A stretch of 64,000 nt of DNA. It comes from Protea cynaroides (Eukaryota > Streptophyta > Magnoliopsida > Proteales > Proteaceae). Position numbers and translations under genes: made by a program. The notes under the pieces are model-generated. The model saw only the letters and a list, made by a program, of their open reading frames with translations. It made no database searches and had not been told where the DNA came from. Each line of letters starts with the position of its first letter. Position 1 is the first letter of the stretch. The stretch spans positions 45,851,888 to 45,915,887 of the forward strand of contig CM053269.1 in NCBI GenBank assembly GCA_028583415.1, read 5' to 3'. This document shows, in pieces, positions 22,651-37,200 of the stretch.

Positions 22651-25600
22651 TCAGCAGCTAACTGAAGATGCCTTGGGCTGATGCTGTGCATCCTCACAGT
22701 TTATTGTCTCCATTGGTTCCATCTCATCCTGGCTCTGCTTATGGATCCCATTATCTGGTACACTATCAATTACTGTGGCCTCTCCCTCGTTGTAGTCCTT
22801 AGAAGGGATACTTTTTTCTGCCTTCATCTCCCCAGGAATTGCCTCCTCTTCTGGTGCTTTAACTTCTTTGGCATATGCCTCCTCTGTTGTATTGACTTCT
22901 TTAATATTTAATGCCTCCTCAGCCAGCTTGTCTTCTTTGATAGAACACAGCTCTGTCGCTTTGACTTCTTCTGAAGACAACATTTCCTCATCCAGCTTGT
23001 CTTCTTTGATAGAACACAGCTCTGTCGCTTTGACTTCTTCTGAAGACAACATTTCCTCATCCAGCTTGTCTTCTTTGATAGAACACAGCTCTGTCGCTTT
23101 GACTTCTTCTGAAGAGAACACTTCCTCAGCCAGCTTGTCTTCTTTGAAAGAACACAGCTCCGTTGCTTTGACTTCTTCTGAAGAGATCACTTCCTCAGCC
23201 AGCTTGTCTTCTTTGACAGAACACAGCTCTGTTGATTTGACTTCTTCTGAAGTGAACTCTTTCTCAGCCAGCTTGTCTTCTTTGACAGAACACAGCTCTG
23301 TTACTTTGACTTCTGAAGAGAGCACTTCCTCAGCCAGCTTGTCTTCTTTGACAGAACACAGCTCTGTTGCTTTGACTTCTTCTGAAGAGAACACTTCCTC
23401 GACCACTTTCACCTCTTGCTCAGAAGCTACCTTATCATTGGGTACAAATGGTGGAGGCAGTGCCTTGGATTCTGCTGGTTGTGGCTCCTCAACAACATTT
23501 TCCTTATTTTCTAACTGCTCGGGATTCTCAGGCTTCTCTATATTCATTAAATCAGCTTTCCCCTCACTGCTCTGCTGAGAATCCTTGGAAGTATCATCAA
23601 CCATTACAGCATCATTGGTAGCAGTTGCTGTATCATTCTTCTCCCCTTCATCCGCTGCCTCGTTCATTACCACATCTATATTTGCTTTAATTTCTTCACC
23701 AGCTGCAGGGATAACATCTTCCTCTTGAGGAGCATCATCTTCACCGCTACCACTATCTTTCTTCTCTTCTGCTCCTTTCTTTGAGCTTGATTTCCTCTCT
23801 CGCTTCTTTGGAGGTTCAGTTTCTGGGGTCTCTGTCACCTTTGCCTTCTCATTTGATTTCCTCTCTCGCTTCTTTGGAGGTTCGGTTTCTGGGGTCTCTA
23901 TCGCCTTTGCCTTCCCACTAATTCTTGCAGAACGCCTTGGTGTGTCACCTGTATATCAGTCACAGAAAACATTACAGCTGGTTTTGCTTCATTTGAATCC
24001 AAATTTGTCATGCATATAAGAGTCAAGGATCAAGCGAGAATACCAGTGCCCCAGTCAAATTCAGACAGAGCCGGGCCTCCAGAGTGTGATTTGAGATATT
24101 GCTCTAACTGTCTCTTGTTCTTGATCTCCTCACCAGTAGGTGATATGAAAACTATTTCATTCCTCCTTGGTGTCCCACCTTTCTTTGGAATGAACTGTAG
24201 CAGAAGCAACGATACAGATAAGAAAAAAAGGATCAACTAGAAAGAAAAGACGAAGGGTGAATACAGGACATAAATAACAATAAGATGGTCATGTAACACA
24301 GTAACAGTATGCAGATATGACACCAACAAACTTTTGGAACGTTATGAATTGTAGCAGAAGCAACGATACAGATAAGAAAAAAAGGATCAACTAAAAAGAA
24401 AAGACGAAGGGTGAATACAGGACATAAATAACAATAAGATGGTCATGTAACACAGTAACAGTATGCAGATATGACACCAACAAACTTTTGGAACGTTATC
24501 CCTTTCTTTGGTTTAGGGGAATCAGATGGGAACCCAACAAAAACATCAACAGTGAGAAAATCAACCTATTCATGTAATACGATAATGTTAAACGGACAAA
24601 ACTACTCTCAGATCGTTTTAGGAGAAGCATTTCCATGTTCACAGGCCTCTTTTCTAAAGTATATTCGTTTTCTCCATAAGAATGGTCATTTTCTCAAACC
24701 TCCTCATTTCCCAGAAGTGATGAGTTGCACACATTGCTCAAGACATGCATATTTATTCAAAGAATATAACTTGGAAAGCTATGAAGAATCAAGAGCTCAT
24801 TTAGTTCTAAACATTAATAAAGCATGGAACTTAAGTGCAAAATGAAGTAAATGAAAATTCAAGAAAAGACAAGCTGAAGTAGTCGTCATGAAAGAAACCA
24901 GTTGAGAGAGCACTGTAAGGCGAGTGAATTAAGACAAGCTGAAGTAGTCGTCATAACATGTACTATTCCATGCAATCATGAATTATGAGTGTCAATCCAA
25001 CATGACCAAATTGTCATTCTGACAAGCCACTGTACTGGCGTTACATTGCTGGTTGGTATCATATCCACAGGCAGCTCCAGCTTCCACCAATCCAAATGGC
25101 AGTTGGGGCGTTCACCCAAGGGCTACCTCATATCTACGACTACTTGGAACAAAAATATTAAATGAACATATCAGAATGTTCCATTGGTGACTACCAACTT
25201 ACCTGTCACATAATGTGATCAGTTGCAGAAGTAATATCTTAGCCATAAGAAACTTAAAAACAAGGTAAACAAAATATAGGTACGAGCAATTTTCATCATA
25301 ACAATTGCATAGACCAGAAAAATTGCACAGAGTTGCACACCCAATCACATCACTCAAGAGAACAATATGCATCTTAAATTCCTGATTATCCATGCATTTT
25401 TGGCACTGACTCAAACCATTGATACATTTATTTTAAACCACAAATTTAAAGCATAAGCGAAACACATATTTACATTTACCATTATACAGAAGTTGCAAGA
25501 CACAAGATGGAAGCTTTTTCTCAGGGTTAGCATAAACACATTCCAACACGAGAGAAAGAGAATACAGGGGGAGGACTTGAATCAGTCCTAACCTTCAGCA

Positions 25601-28158
25601 TGTTTTGCATAACGTGGCCACTTGGACTCAAATCCACGTCTTCACCCTTGCAGCCTGTGTTTTTACAGTTGCAGCAAGCATTGGCCCGTAACAGTTCCAT
25701 TTTATGCACCAACTTATGTGGTGCAGAACATTTTGCTCTACTTTGAAAACTGACTAGATGGTGGATTTAGGCAAGTAATGAAATGTCTATCATATGGTCC
25801 TAAATATTAGGAGATCCAATACCATATCATTTCCATATAATGTTGTTGCTTTTCCTTATGTGGAGGCCTTAATCTTGTTTACTATCCTTTTACTGGTTGA
25901 TTAAAAAAAATAATATATTGATAATGAATGACATACTAAAAGTATGCTCCAAATTTTATAATGATTCTGCCCAGGTACATCTTTGCATTGTAATGATAGA
26001 GTAGACTTCGATAGGTTAAGGACAAAGCTCTTCGTTAGCTGTTTGCTGATGATATTAATTTTCTTAACAGGATCACTTGCGGAACATGCCAAGTTAGAAT
26101 TATGAAGGGGTGATTTAGAATCAAAAGATTCTAATACCAGACCAAAACAGAATATGTGGAATCCACTTACAGCAAAATAGGAGTACAAATATAGTGGTTA
26201 AGGTTGATAACCACAAGGTGACCCACATCCATTATTTCTTATCTTGCTTCAATTAAAAAAAATGTGGACCAGAGTGAAGAGCGTAGCCCATAAAATTGAC
26301 ATAGAATATCAACTACAGAGTATTTTGTGGAGTATTCTGTAACAAACAATTCAATTAGAAGTAAGGATAAATTCATAAAAACAGCCATAAAACCAGCAAT
26401 GCTTTTACAGCTAAATGTAGTGCACTAAAAAAATTAACATACGTAAGATAAATGTGACTAAGATGAGGATGTTGAGATGAATAAATGGCAAAATAGGAAG
26501 AATAGTATCAGAAATGAAAACATTCCAGGGAACTTAAGAATAGCACCAAGAGGCAACAAAATGAGGGAAATTAAGTAGAGATGGCTCAGCCATGTGCAAG
26601 GAATAGCAGTGATGCAAAAGGTAGGAGTGATTCAGTGCAAACCAGGGAACTTAAGACTAGCACCATGAGGCAACAAAATGAGGAAATAAAGTAGAGATTG
26701 TTCGACCATGTGCAAGGAGTAGCAGTGAAGCACAAGGTAGGAGTAATACAGTGCAAACCATAAGAAGTATCAGGACAGGAGAAAGCAAAGATGGCACGGT
26801 GTCAAGTGGTAAGAATAAAATGATATATAAATATCAGTAGATAAGGCCTTGAATAGAGCAGAACCGAAGATCAATATTCATGCAGCCAACCCCAACTAGG
26901 TCCGATAACATTTGTTGAACTCATTTGTATTCTGCTCAAAAACTTTCAAACTGTGTGACAAATCAAACACCCATTAATGATACATTTCCACCTTCCAGTT
27001 TTTTGAAAACAATGACATGGTTCGGAACTGAAAAAGTAATTTTATTCCTCTAATGACATGTCACAAAATACCAAAACACTTCAATCCAGAAGACAAAAAT
27101 GCACCACAGTCAAGGTTATCTCACTCCACAGGGTCAAATCTTCTACCACAACTATATCACCTCAATTTGCTTTCATTGGGATGTGAAAATTTTCCCCTTT
27201 TTGTGGGGTTTGGAGGAAGAAATTTCCATTCTACTATCAATATGGGTCAGTCTCAACTCTTAAGAGCCAATTAAGAGGTCAACGGACAACTAAGGGAGAA
27301 TATCATAATATACAATGGGATGTAGAACCTAAAGGAGCAAATTATAGACTCGTAGAATCTTGGTTTCAAGAAGCTAAGAATTTAATAGTGGCAGATATAA
27401 AAAATATATATATAAAAAAAAATTACATTAGGAGTTTTGTTAAACAGCCAGTGAACCAAGGACATATTTTTGTAAGCTTATAGGGCTTATGCTTCCGGGC
27501 TCCCAAAAGACAGCTTATGCGAATAAAGAGGTGGATCCAACCGAAAGCATTAGTATGGAATCTTTACAACCTCCAGCGCCAGAAGCCAAGAAGCTGGGAT
27601 AGTGAGTAATGGGTTTATGGGGCAGGAGGCCGTAAAGAACAAATCTTATTGGATCCACCTTTTTGCTCTTGAGAAGCCAACTTCCTGAAACCCATAAGCT
27701 TACCCAAACATTCAGTAAGAGTTTCCAGGTGTCATTTACCTGTCAAATTGACAATACCTGGACAGTTCAAATTAGCAAATATCCAGATCAGTGATACCTG
27801 CATTGTTCAATTAGCAGCCATATTCAAGTCCTACACTTCACACCATGTTCTTAAGTAGAACTGCCACACCTGAGTGGTAAAACTTACGGCCCTTACCAAG
27901 TCCAGGCACATTTAAAGCCAAGGTACTGAGTGTCAAACCATACCAAAACATATTGAATTGATTCAGCCTTGCAGAAACTAGTATGCAGAATTTGCATTAG
28001 AAATTGATGGAAACTACAAATTGTAACAGAGTAGAAAAGAAGGAGAAATAGGACCAAGGCACTCACAAGTGGAATTTTTTAAAAAAACTCTTGCTTTCAA
28101 GTAAAGAGAATTCTCATAATTGTCAAAATATCCACAATTCCTTTAATTATCCATGTAC

Positions 28159-28218
<60 letters not shown>

Positions 28219-31200
28219 TGCATAGAAAACTATAATTCCTATCTAAGACTTACACCGTAACATTATTTTAACCATAATTTTCCAACAAGTTTCCCAAGAT
28301 CCTGGTCTTGTATTTAATATAACCAGGTAAACTTCCAAATTACACCCAACAAAATTAAAAAAGGGAATATATCTTAGGTTTTTAAGGCCTAAAAATAATT
28401 GACAATGTAAGACAAAAACTCAATTTGGAGCTCCTAAAATTAGGGCAGGGGATCACTGCTGTGCACAAAGGAGAAAATTATCTTTTCTGCACATATTTCC
28501 TGGCACGTGGCAGGTAAATTGTTACTAAGATTTTACGGACAGGTAGACCCAAAGATCCCCTGCTCACATGTCAAGTTTCATCCCAGAGTTGGCCAAGCAG
28601 AAAATTGGGGCTTTAAAAAATCCAGGACCGCAAAAGGGTGCACACCAATAAATAGACAGCTGAAAAATACAAGGGCACATGCCCATACATCGGAAGGTAT
28701 ACATGATTGAATTTGAGTCTGAAATTCGACACGTCCAGAACAATTTGTCATTTTCCGATGGTCAAAATCAACACATCACCTTCCCACGTGGCACAACTAG
28801 GTCTAGGTGTGCAAACCAGCTAAGGTTCTCCAATCTGTGCAGAGTAGAAACCTTTTTCTAAAATTAAAATAAGAATAAAATGGCAGCTCAAATACACCAA
28901 AAATCACACTAGAATTGACTAGACCACTGCTTTACAAAAACCAAACTGGTTAAAATCATGTTCTCCCAAAACTGTCAGATTTTCTAACAAACCATTTGAC
29001 CAATGTTGAACCACTCGGTCCGGTACTCAAGGCTCATTGGAAATTTTTTCAAGCACACTGATTTTTGATACACATCGATTAATGGTTATATTAAATATTC
29101 CCTTTTTAACTGATAATCAGACTTTCCAAAGTTTTGAAAACTCGCCTTAATTGGATAATGGCTGACTTGAAAATGCTTCCAAAGGAAATTTTGATTATTA
29201 AGCTTATTGAATTTTTAACTTCCTTAACTTAAGTCAAGTTTCCAGAAGTTTTGAAAGCTTTTCACAATTAATTAGGTTGTGACAAATTTGGATTCTTTTT
29301 AAAGAAAAGATAGTATTGGCTACTCCTTGATAAATGGGCCAACCAATCAAACTTATTTCTCAAAATTCTCAGATTTTCAAAGATCTTTAATTAAATCCAG
29401 CATTAATAATAGTTTCATAACCTTTCTAATTTTAATCCTTTTGTAAGGAAACTAATATACATTTAAGAATTAAAAAAAAAATAAAAAATTGGCAAATTAG
29501 TTTTGAAAATCTTGTTTCCAACAAGAGTATAGGTATAGAACATGCAAACAGGGCACATTTCCTTTGCTGATGTCAGTAGGTTGGCTAGTCCCTTTGACAG
29601 TGCCTATGGCCAGGTTCTCTCAACCCAGGACATTTCAATTAGACTCCACACAGCGTTTCAAAAAGTTAGTAGCCCCATAAAGTTTTTGGTCCTCTCCAAG
29701 GTCACACAAGTTCAAGGACACAGAAGAACTCCCATCAGGCCCATGTATGCTCCACAGGCCAGCTCCTCTGTGCACATGGCTTCGAAAGGAACTTCACCTA
29801 CACCCAAAGTTTTAAGAGCAGACAAGGCCTCACACCTGAGCCAGTAATTAAGCAATCCAACCACGAGTAGTTCATGCTCCCAGGTCCCAAAGCTTCAGGA
29901 TGATTTTTTTTTTTTTTTTTTTTTTGGGGGTGAGGGGGTGGGGGTGGGAAGGGAACTTCAGGATGGTTTCAGGAAGATTAGTTAGGAAATAACCATAGTT
30001 TGGTACAGACTGGACCAAAATGAGAAGGCTTCAAAATATTATAGCACCTGTGGGGTCTTTCAAGAACATAAGAACATGCAGAATAAATAGATTAATCACT
30101 TAAGAGAAGTACAGATAAAGCATGAGCAAATTAAGTAAGGGCATCAGCAGTAAGTTAGGTCAAACTTTTATGTAACACACAATTTTTTTAAAACATATTG
30201 TATTCACAACATTTGTGGACAGTATTGCTTCCAAAATATTAAAGTATTTCATAATAAAGGGGAGAGATTGATATTTGGCAGTTCATGCAATAAAAATAAC
30301 AGAAGAAAAGGTAATAAGGAGAGAGAACAAGAGTAGACGCATGAGACAGAGAAGCAGTATTTACTATAGAAGGAGAACTGAGTAAAGGTACACCAATTGA
30401 GGATTCTAAATGGACATCTCTCGCATAACGCTTAAGGTAAAAGACAGGTAACTACGGAATTAAAAATTTTAATTGCAGTCGTATTCTAGAAGCATAGTTT
30501 GAAAATGGATTTGCCCCAAATTAATAAATCCATGTTTTAACCAACACTACACCCTTCTTGATGGTTCTGGTTACTGCTCCAATTAAAATCGGACAATCGG
30601 GGAAAACCATGCCTAAATTTCTTTTGGATTTAGATCACTATATCATAAAACCTCTATGGATCCACAACCTTGAGAATCCGGAACTCAAAGTCCTTAAAGA
30701 TTGACAATCAACTGTCTTGACATGCAAAATCATCATAGAAACACAAGTCATGATTTAAGTGTTAGATTGAATATTACGAAACCACAAACTAAATGGCCAT
30801 AAGATAAGAATATTTACCCAGTCAATACCAGTCCTCTCCAAAATTTTGACAATCTACTATCTCATTATGCAAATCCTAACTACCACTACTACCTCTCAAG
30901 ATGAATTCTTTAAATAGCACAAACTAAATAACTCGTGCAGCAAGAGAAAACCACTACTGCCTCTCAAAATGAATTCTTTAAATAGCATGAACTAAATAAC
31001 TCATGCAGCAAGAGAAAACCAGACCAGACTCATATTCCAAATGCCTAGACCAAAACCAACAGAAACTAAGAACAGTATGAAAAAGATTTCCTACCAAGCA
31101 CATCAACAAAAAAAATGTTACAGCACACAACCAGCTGACAAAGTATAGACTGTAAACTTTTTTATTCAAGATACACATTTTCCAGGTAAGAGCTCATGAT

Positions 31201-34200
31201 TAAAGAGAAGCTTGTGTCAAAAGAAAGCACATAGTTGCATGCAAAAGGAATGTGAACACTTAATTGCTTTTGTTAGCGTCACCGACTTGTGATACAACTC
31301 ATAGCGCTAGCGCTATGAGCTGTAGATCCTATTTTCTATTTTTGGTTATTTCTTATATGGTTTAGATTGTTTTTCCTTTATTAGAATAACTTGTTAGGAA
31401 ACTATCTTGTTAGTTATTCCTTTCTATATTGTAAAGATCATTATAAATACAAGATTGAGAGGTGAGAAGAGTCACCCTTAGAGTTGATATCACCTCTCGG
31501 TTTCTCCCTTCTTCTCTTCTCTTCTTCTAACGATTTCAGTTTCTGGTTACTATTTGCTCTCAAGTTGCTACAGCTTTGATTGGTACAGATTTTCTGAATA
31601 ACTATTACAAGAATATATATGATTGGTGGAGGTGGAGGACGATAAAAGGTTGAGTTAGTTGACAGCTAGCCGCTGTGCAAGATGGTTAATCGATAGAATA
31701 CTACTCAAAGGAGGAAAAATCTCCATCATCAAGGGTACTCTTCTTTCTCACACTTTTCAATCTAAAAAACGTGGTGGTTGCTAATCACATCAAAATTCCT
31801 ATGTGATTTAAGTGCCACAAGGCAATGGAGTAATTCATAAATACGCCTGGTAAATTGCAGCATCTTTTGTAAACCAAAAGGATATCATATGTATCATAGG
31901 AAATATCAAGGTTAATATGCCTTTGCTGGATGAATAATACTAGAGTTCTGAGATTGAGCCAAGAATTTAGACTAGTCTTTTGTAGACATTAGACATAAGT
32001 TTGGACCATTGGAATCGATTAGGCACTGCAAGAATTTGAGGTATTGGAATTGATTAGGTACAGCTAGAACTTGAGGTATTGGACATTATACATAGGTGAT
32101 GGAGTGTTAAAAATAAAACATCTGGATGTAGTAATGCCAAAGGTTTTATGGACCTAGCTAATAAAACTCCTGTCTAAGCAAGTGGTTACCAACAGTCCAC
32201 TGGTCATACCATAGGAATTTGAGGGGAACCATGAAGGCGAAAGGTGATTCAATGAAACAATGCAACAACTGTGAGTAGGAAATCTTCTACCTTTCCAGAT
32301 AAGAGAAAGCCCTTCAAAGTACCTTTTCATGGATAACAGCTTCAGAGGAGCCTGTAACCACCAATTACTTCTCTGACAAGAAACGCCTATCACTAACTTC
32401 TTTATTTGTCTCATCACATAGGAAGATATGAGCATTCATGCATTATATTTGTTCGCTCAATATTTTCAGAGCCTCTTTCTGAAGTTTTTCTAGATGGATG
32501 TTTTCCTTTCAGCTAATATGCTTGTTTGATTCAAAAGTTGAAAAAATAGGAATCTCTAAAGTGTTTTTTTTTTTTTTTTTTTTTTTTGTGGGGGGGGGCA
32601 TTTCCCTTTAGAAGAGTAATACAATTCAGACTAATATATTTCAAAAAAAAATTGCTGATTTTAAAAGGGAAAAGGTTTTATAAACAATAATTGGGAAATT
32701 CCAACTTTCGGATATATAGGGAATGGTCTAGATTGGCCATGTGTTAAATTTCAAAAGAATTTTTTTATCACTTAATTCTTAAATACAGAGTTGAAAGAAT
32801 GTTTTGGACTGCAGCTATTCAAATTAAGCACAACTTGAGGTTGATTTATACTTCTTGTAACACTTGATTTCACCCACACCTTATGGATCAAAGTAAATGA
32901 CACAAACTTTATTCAAGTGTCTCTTTGAGCCACACTGTTACTGATGTTCTAATAAGATCTTGCTTCAGACTCTTTTTATGTGAACAGATCAGAAAATTTA
33001 GTTCCATCACCAGGATAAGACGACATTTGGTTTGAAAAAATTTGGGAAAAACTTATATGCAATGTTACTAGAAAAATATCAACATAAATAAGCATATTGT
33101 TGAAAGCACTCTTCAAGAACTGAATACTTGGATGGTCTTTAGGGAGACCATCCAGCCTTTATTTATAATAAAAAGAGAACATTACACAACTACTAAATTA
33201 ACCCCCCCCCCCCCCCCCTCCCAAATAACCAACTCTACTAATAGAGAGTTGGTTCCATGGGGAAGGACCAAAATGCCTTTGAGGGCTACATATTCAACAC
33301 TCCCCCTCAAGTTGGCGCAAAGATATTACACATGCCCAACTTGGCTAAATTAGGATGAAAAAGTTTTTCACCCAAACTCTTAGTGAAGACATTAGCTAAC
33401 TGGTTTTCCAAGTTCACGAAGGGCATACAAATCAATCCAGCCACGGAATTCTCCTTGATGAAGTGAGAGTTAATCTCCACATGCTTAATACGATCATGTT
33501 ACACTGGGTTATGGGCAATGCTAATTGCAACTTTGTTATCACAATACATCATTGGAAGACGAACAAGAACATTAAGGTCTTTTAATAAATTTCGGAGCCA
33601 AAGTAATTCACAATCCTTGAGCCATAAAACGAAATTATGCTTCAGCACTGGACTTTGCCACAACATTCTGCTTCTTGCTACGCCACATGACAAGATTACC
33701 TCCAACAAAAGCACTATAGCCGAAAACAGACTTCCTGAGATTCACCCCAATCAACATTTGTGTATACCTCAATGCGTAGGTGATCAAGGGGAGAGAAAAG
33801 AATCCCTTTCCAATAGTTGACTTCAAGTAAGTAAGAATACGAAGAATAATCTCCATATGAGAAGAATAGGGATCATGTATAAACTGACTTACCAAACTCA
33901 CAGCAAAGGCAATGTCTAGCCGCATGTGAGAGAGGTAAATTAATTTTCCCATGAGCCACTAGTACCGACCATTATCAACTAATTCACCATCTTTATCCTT
34001 GAGTCGAGCATTAGCTTCTAAAGGAGTGTCATAAGGATGGCAGCCTAATAAACCAGTCTCAGATAAAAAAAATCAAGGACATACTTCATTGAGAAAGAAG
34101 ATACCCTTTGAGGATTGAGGAATTTCAATTCCAAGAAAAAAACCTTAGTTTTCCTAGATCTATATTTCAAACTCATGACCAAGGAAGCTCTTGAGGCTAG

Positions 34201-37200
34201 GGATCTTGTCACAATCGTTTTCAGTGACTAATATATCATCAACACATACTATGAGAAGATCGACTTTGTAACCAGAATGCTTAATGAACAGAGTATAGTT
34301 AACATTGCTCTGCTTGTACCCTGCTGAAATCATAGTCTTGTGAAACCTGTCAAACCATGTTCGACAAGACTGCTTTAACCCATGGAGTGCACACTTCAAC
34401 TTGCAAACTTTACCATGAATTGTATCAGAAGAAAAACCTAGAGGAATGTCCATATATACTTCTTCGTCAAGTTCCCGACACAGAAATACATTATTGAAAT
34501 TAAATTGTTGGAGATCCCATCGCAAATTAATAGCACATGATAATACAACTTGAACAGTATTTAATTTGGCAACTAAAGCAAATGTCTCCTAGTAATCAAT
34601 CTCATATGTCTGGGTAAAATCCTTAGCTACAAGCCTTGCTTTGTATATGTTTACTATCTTCTCAATTTTATATTTCACCACAAACACTCATTTGCAGCCA
34701 ACAGGTCGCTTTCCTAGAAAAAGAGCAACAAAATTTCAGGTATCATTCTTTTTTAGAGCTTTCATCTCCTTTATAGTTGCTTTTCACTTCGGATCTACAC
34801 AAGCCTCCTATTACTTCTGTAATTACTAACAGAGGTAAGATACAAAAGCACGATAGGTACCATAAAGAGAGTCATAAAAGACAACATGAGATATGAGGTG
34901 TTAAATACAAGTCCTAGTACCTTTATAGACAACAATAAGTAACTCATGAGAGGATGAGATCTTACCGGATGGTGTAGGAGGCTTTGGCTAGGATGCTACA
35001 GGATGATAGAAAGTGCAGTGGTGGTAGCGGTATCAACTTGCTTTTCTTTCAATTACTTCGATAGACTTGAAGGATTGACTCATCCGGATTCTCCTACGAA
35101 TCCTCCTAGACTGGAATCGGTGTCTATGGTGCTGGAACCAGATATGGTGTTTGCAACTCAGCGTCCTCCTGAACCGAAACTGGTGAAACTGGTGGAACTG
35201 GTGGTACTAGTGGTGGTTGTTCCCCTTGAGCTGGAATCGGGTCCTCCCCAAGAGCTGGAGTATCCTCGAGTAGAGTCAAAAACAGGAAGAATCTCGAGAA
35301 TAGACACATCCTTACTATTCACAGACTCCCCCTAAAGAGGTGGGTTAGTAATACAAAAGCGTTTCATGGAAGTGAATATCCAAGGTCACCAAGGTACGAC
35401 GCATGGGAAGATGGTAGCACATAGCCATTCTGAGTAGCCGAGTACCCCAAAAATATAGACCGGAGACCACATAGGTCTAGCTTGTCAAGAAACCAATGAT
35501 CACGAGCATAACACACACAACTAAAGATCTTGGGGAAAACAACAAAAAAGCTAGAACCCATCAGAACAACAATCGGGGCACAGGTTGCCAACGTGCGAGT
35601 GGCATACAATTGATGAGATAGGCGGCGGTGAGGACAACATCACTCCAATACTAAGATTGAACATGGTTGGCAAACATGAGAGCACGGGCCACCTCCAAGA
35701 AATAGCGGTTCTCCTGTTCAGCCACCCCATTATGGGCCAGAGTGTCAACACAGCGAGTCTAATGGAGGATCCCAGAGTTCGTCAAATAGGTCTGAAATTG
35801 TTCCTCAAGATACTCGTTACCACCGTCGCTTCGTAAAATCCTAAGGTTGACAATGAATTGAATGCGGACCATGCTATGGAAGAGCTAAAAACAGCTGAAC
35901 ACCTCAATTTTATGATGCATCATATATATCCAGGTCGTGCGAGAGTAGCAGTCAATAAAGGTCACAAACCAACAATGGCAAAAAAAAAAAAAAAAAAGGC
36001 ACAGCGAGTAGGAACACATAATTAGAACAATTTTGTTTGGTCAAAACACAAGCCTCACAAAATAACTCATCCTTATTACATTGTTTGACTAAATGAGCAA
36101 ACACAAGAGATAAAGTCCCAATGGCAAGATGTTCTAAACGACAATGCCACTGATGGAGATCTAAGGAGGCCGAGTGATGAGGACATCTAAGATTCCTAGT
36201 AGATTTAGGATTCTATTATATTTAGGATTATATTTATTTTATTTTGTTTTATTATTTTATTCTGTTTTATTGTTGGAGACGTGGGAATTTCAGTTTGTTA
36301 GAGTTGTGGGTCCCAGCTGTGGGCCCCTTTTTTAATTGTTTAGTTGGTTTATGATTTGATTTGTTTTATTAGTCTTTAGAGTTATACTCTAATTAGGATG
36401 GTAAGCTTTATAAAGGCTCTTTTTAATTAATGAAATCAGATGATGATTATTGAATGCAGAAAAAAAAAAAAAAAAAAGCACTCGTGCTCTCTCTCTCTTT
36501 CTCTCTCTTTCTCTCTCTATCTCTCTTACAGGTACAGCAACTATCTTCTCTCTCTCTCTCTCTCTTGCAGGTACAGCAACTATCTTTTCTCTCTCTCCTG
36601 TGGATAGTAAACTTCTTTCTTTTCTTTTTCTGTTTTTTTTTCTGGTTATAAGAACAATCCAGCCCCACTGCTGTAACGCCATTATAGCTGGTTCTTTGTT
36701 TCAGTCTAGTAAGTCTACATCCTTTAGTTTTCACTTGTTTCAGTCTAGTAAGTCTACATCCTTTAGTTTTCTGGTTTGCTATCATATCTATTTTTGTTAT
36801 CGTTTATTCCCATTGTTTCTGCTGTTTATTATTTCAGTTACATCTATGCTTTGCTGTAAGTTTATTCCACACAATCTCTATCATAGTCTAGTCGTGTTTA
36901 GTACTTACTATCATGGTTAGCACTGTGAGAAGTTTCTTTACAGCTAAGCCTTCATATTTAGCATGTTATGATTAAGATTTCATCTCTTTAATTATTGGGA
37001 AGTTACTGTTTTTACATGTTCATGGGTTCATCTAATCATTAGGCATTTAATCTTGTTAGTTTTAGGAGTTTTGAAATCTTTTGCACATTAGTACTTCTTA
37101 ACCTATGGTTTACTATGAACATGACATGAAACCTAATTAATAATTGCTTAGTTGATCATGTTACTTGGCTTTATACTGTTCTTTACTTGTGGTTATCATG

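Noticed and set aside
22868..23578. 236-codon open frame on the plus strand, Ser/Leu rich
   Set aside because: Antisense shadow of the repetitive MBD exon 3; its length comes from the 69-bp repeat keeping all frames in step.
24471..24845. 124-codon open frame in MBD intron 1
   Set aside because: No recognisable domain, begins within a duplicated intron segment and has no codon-level support.
36450..36920. 156-codon open frame with Ser/Phe/Leu repeats
   Set aside because: Runs through A and CT microsatellites inside a solo LTR; no family signature.
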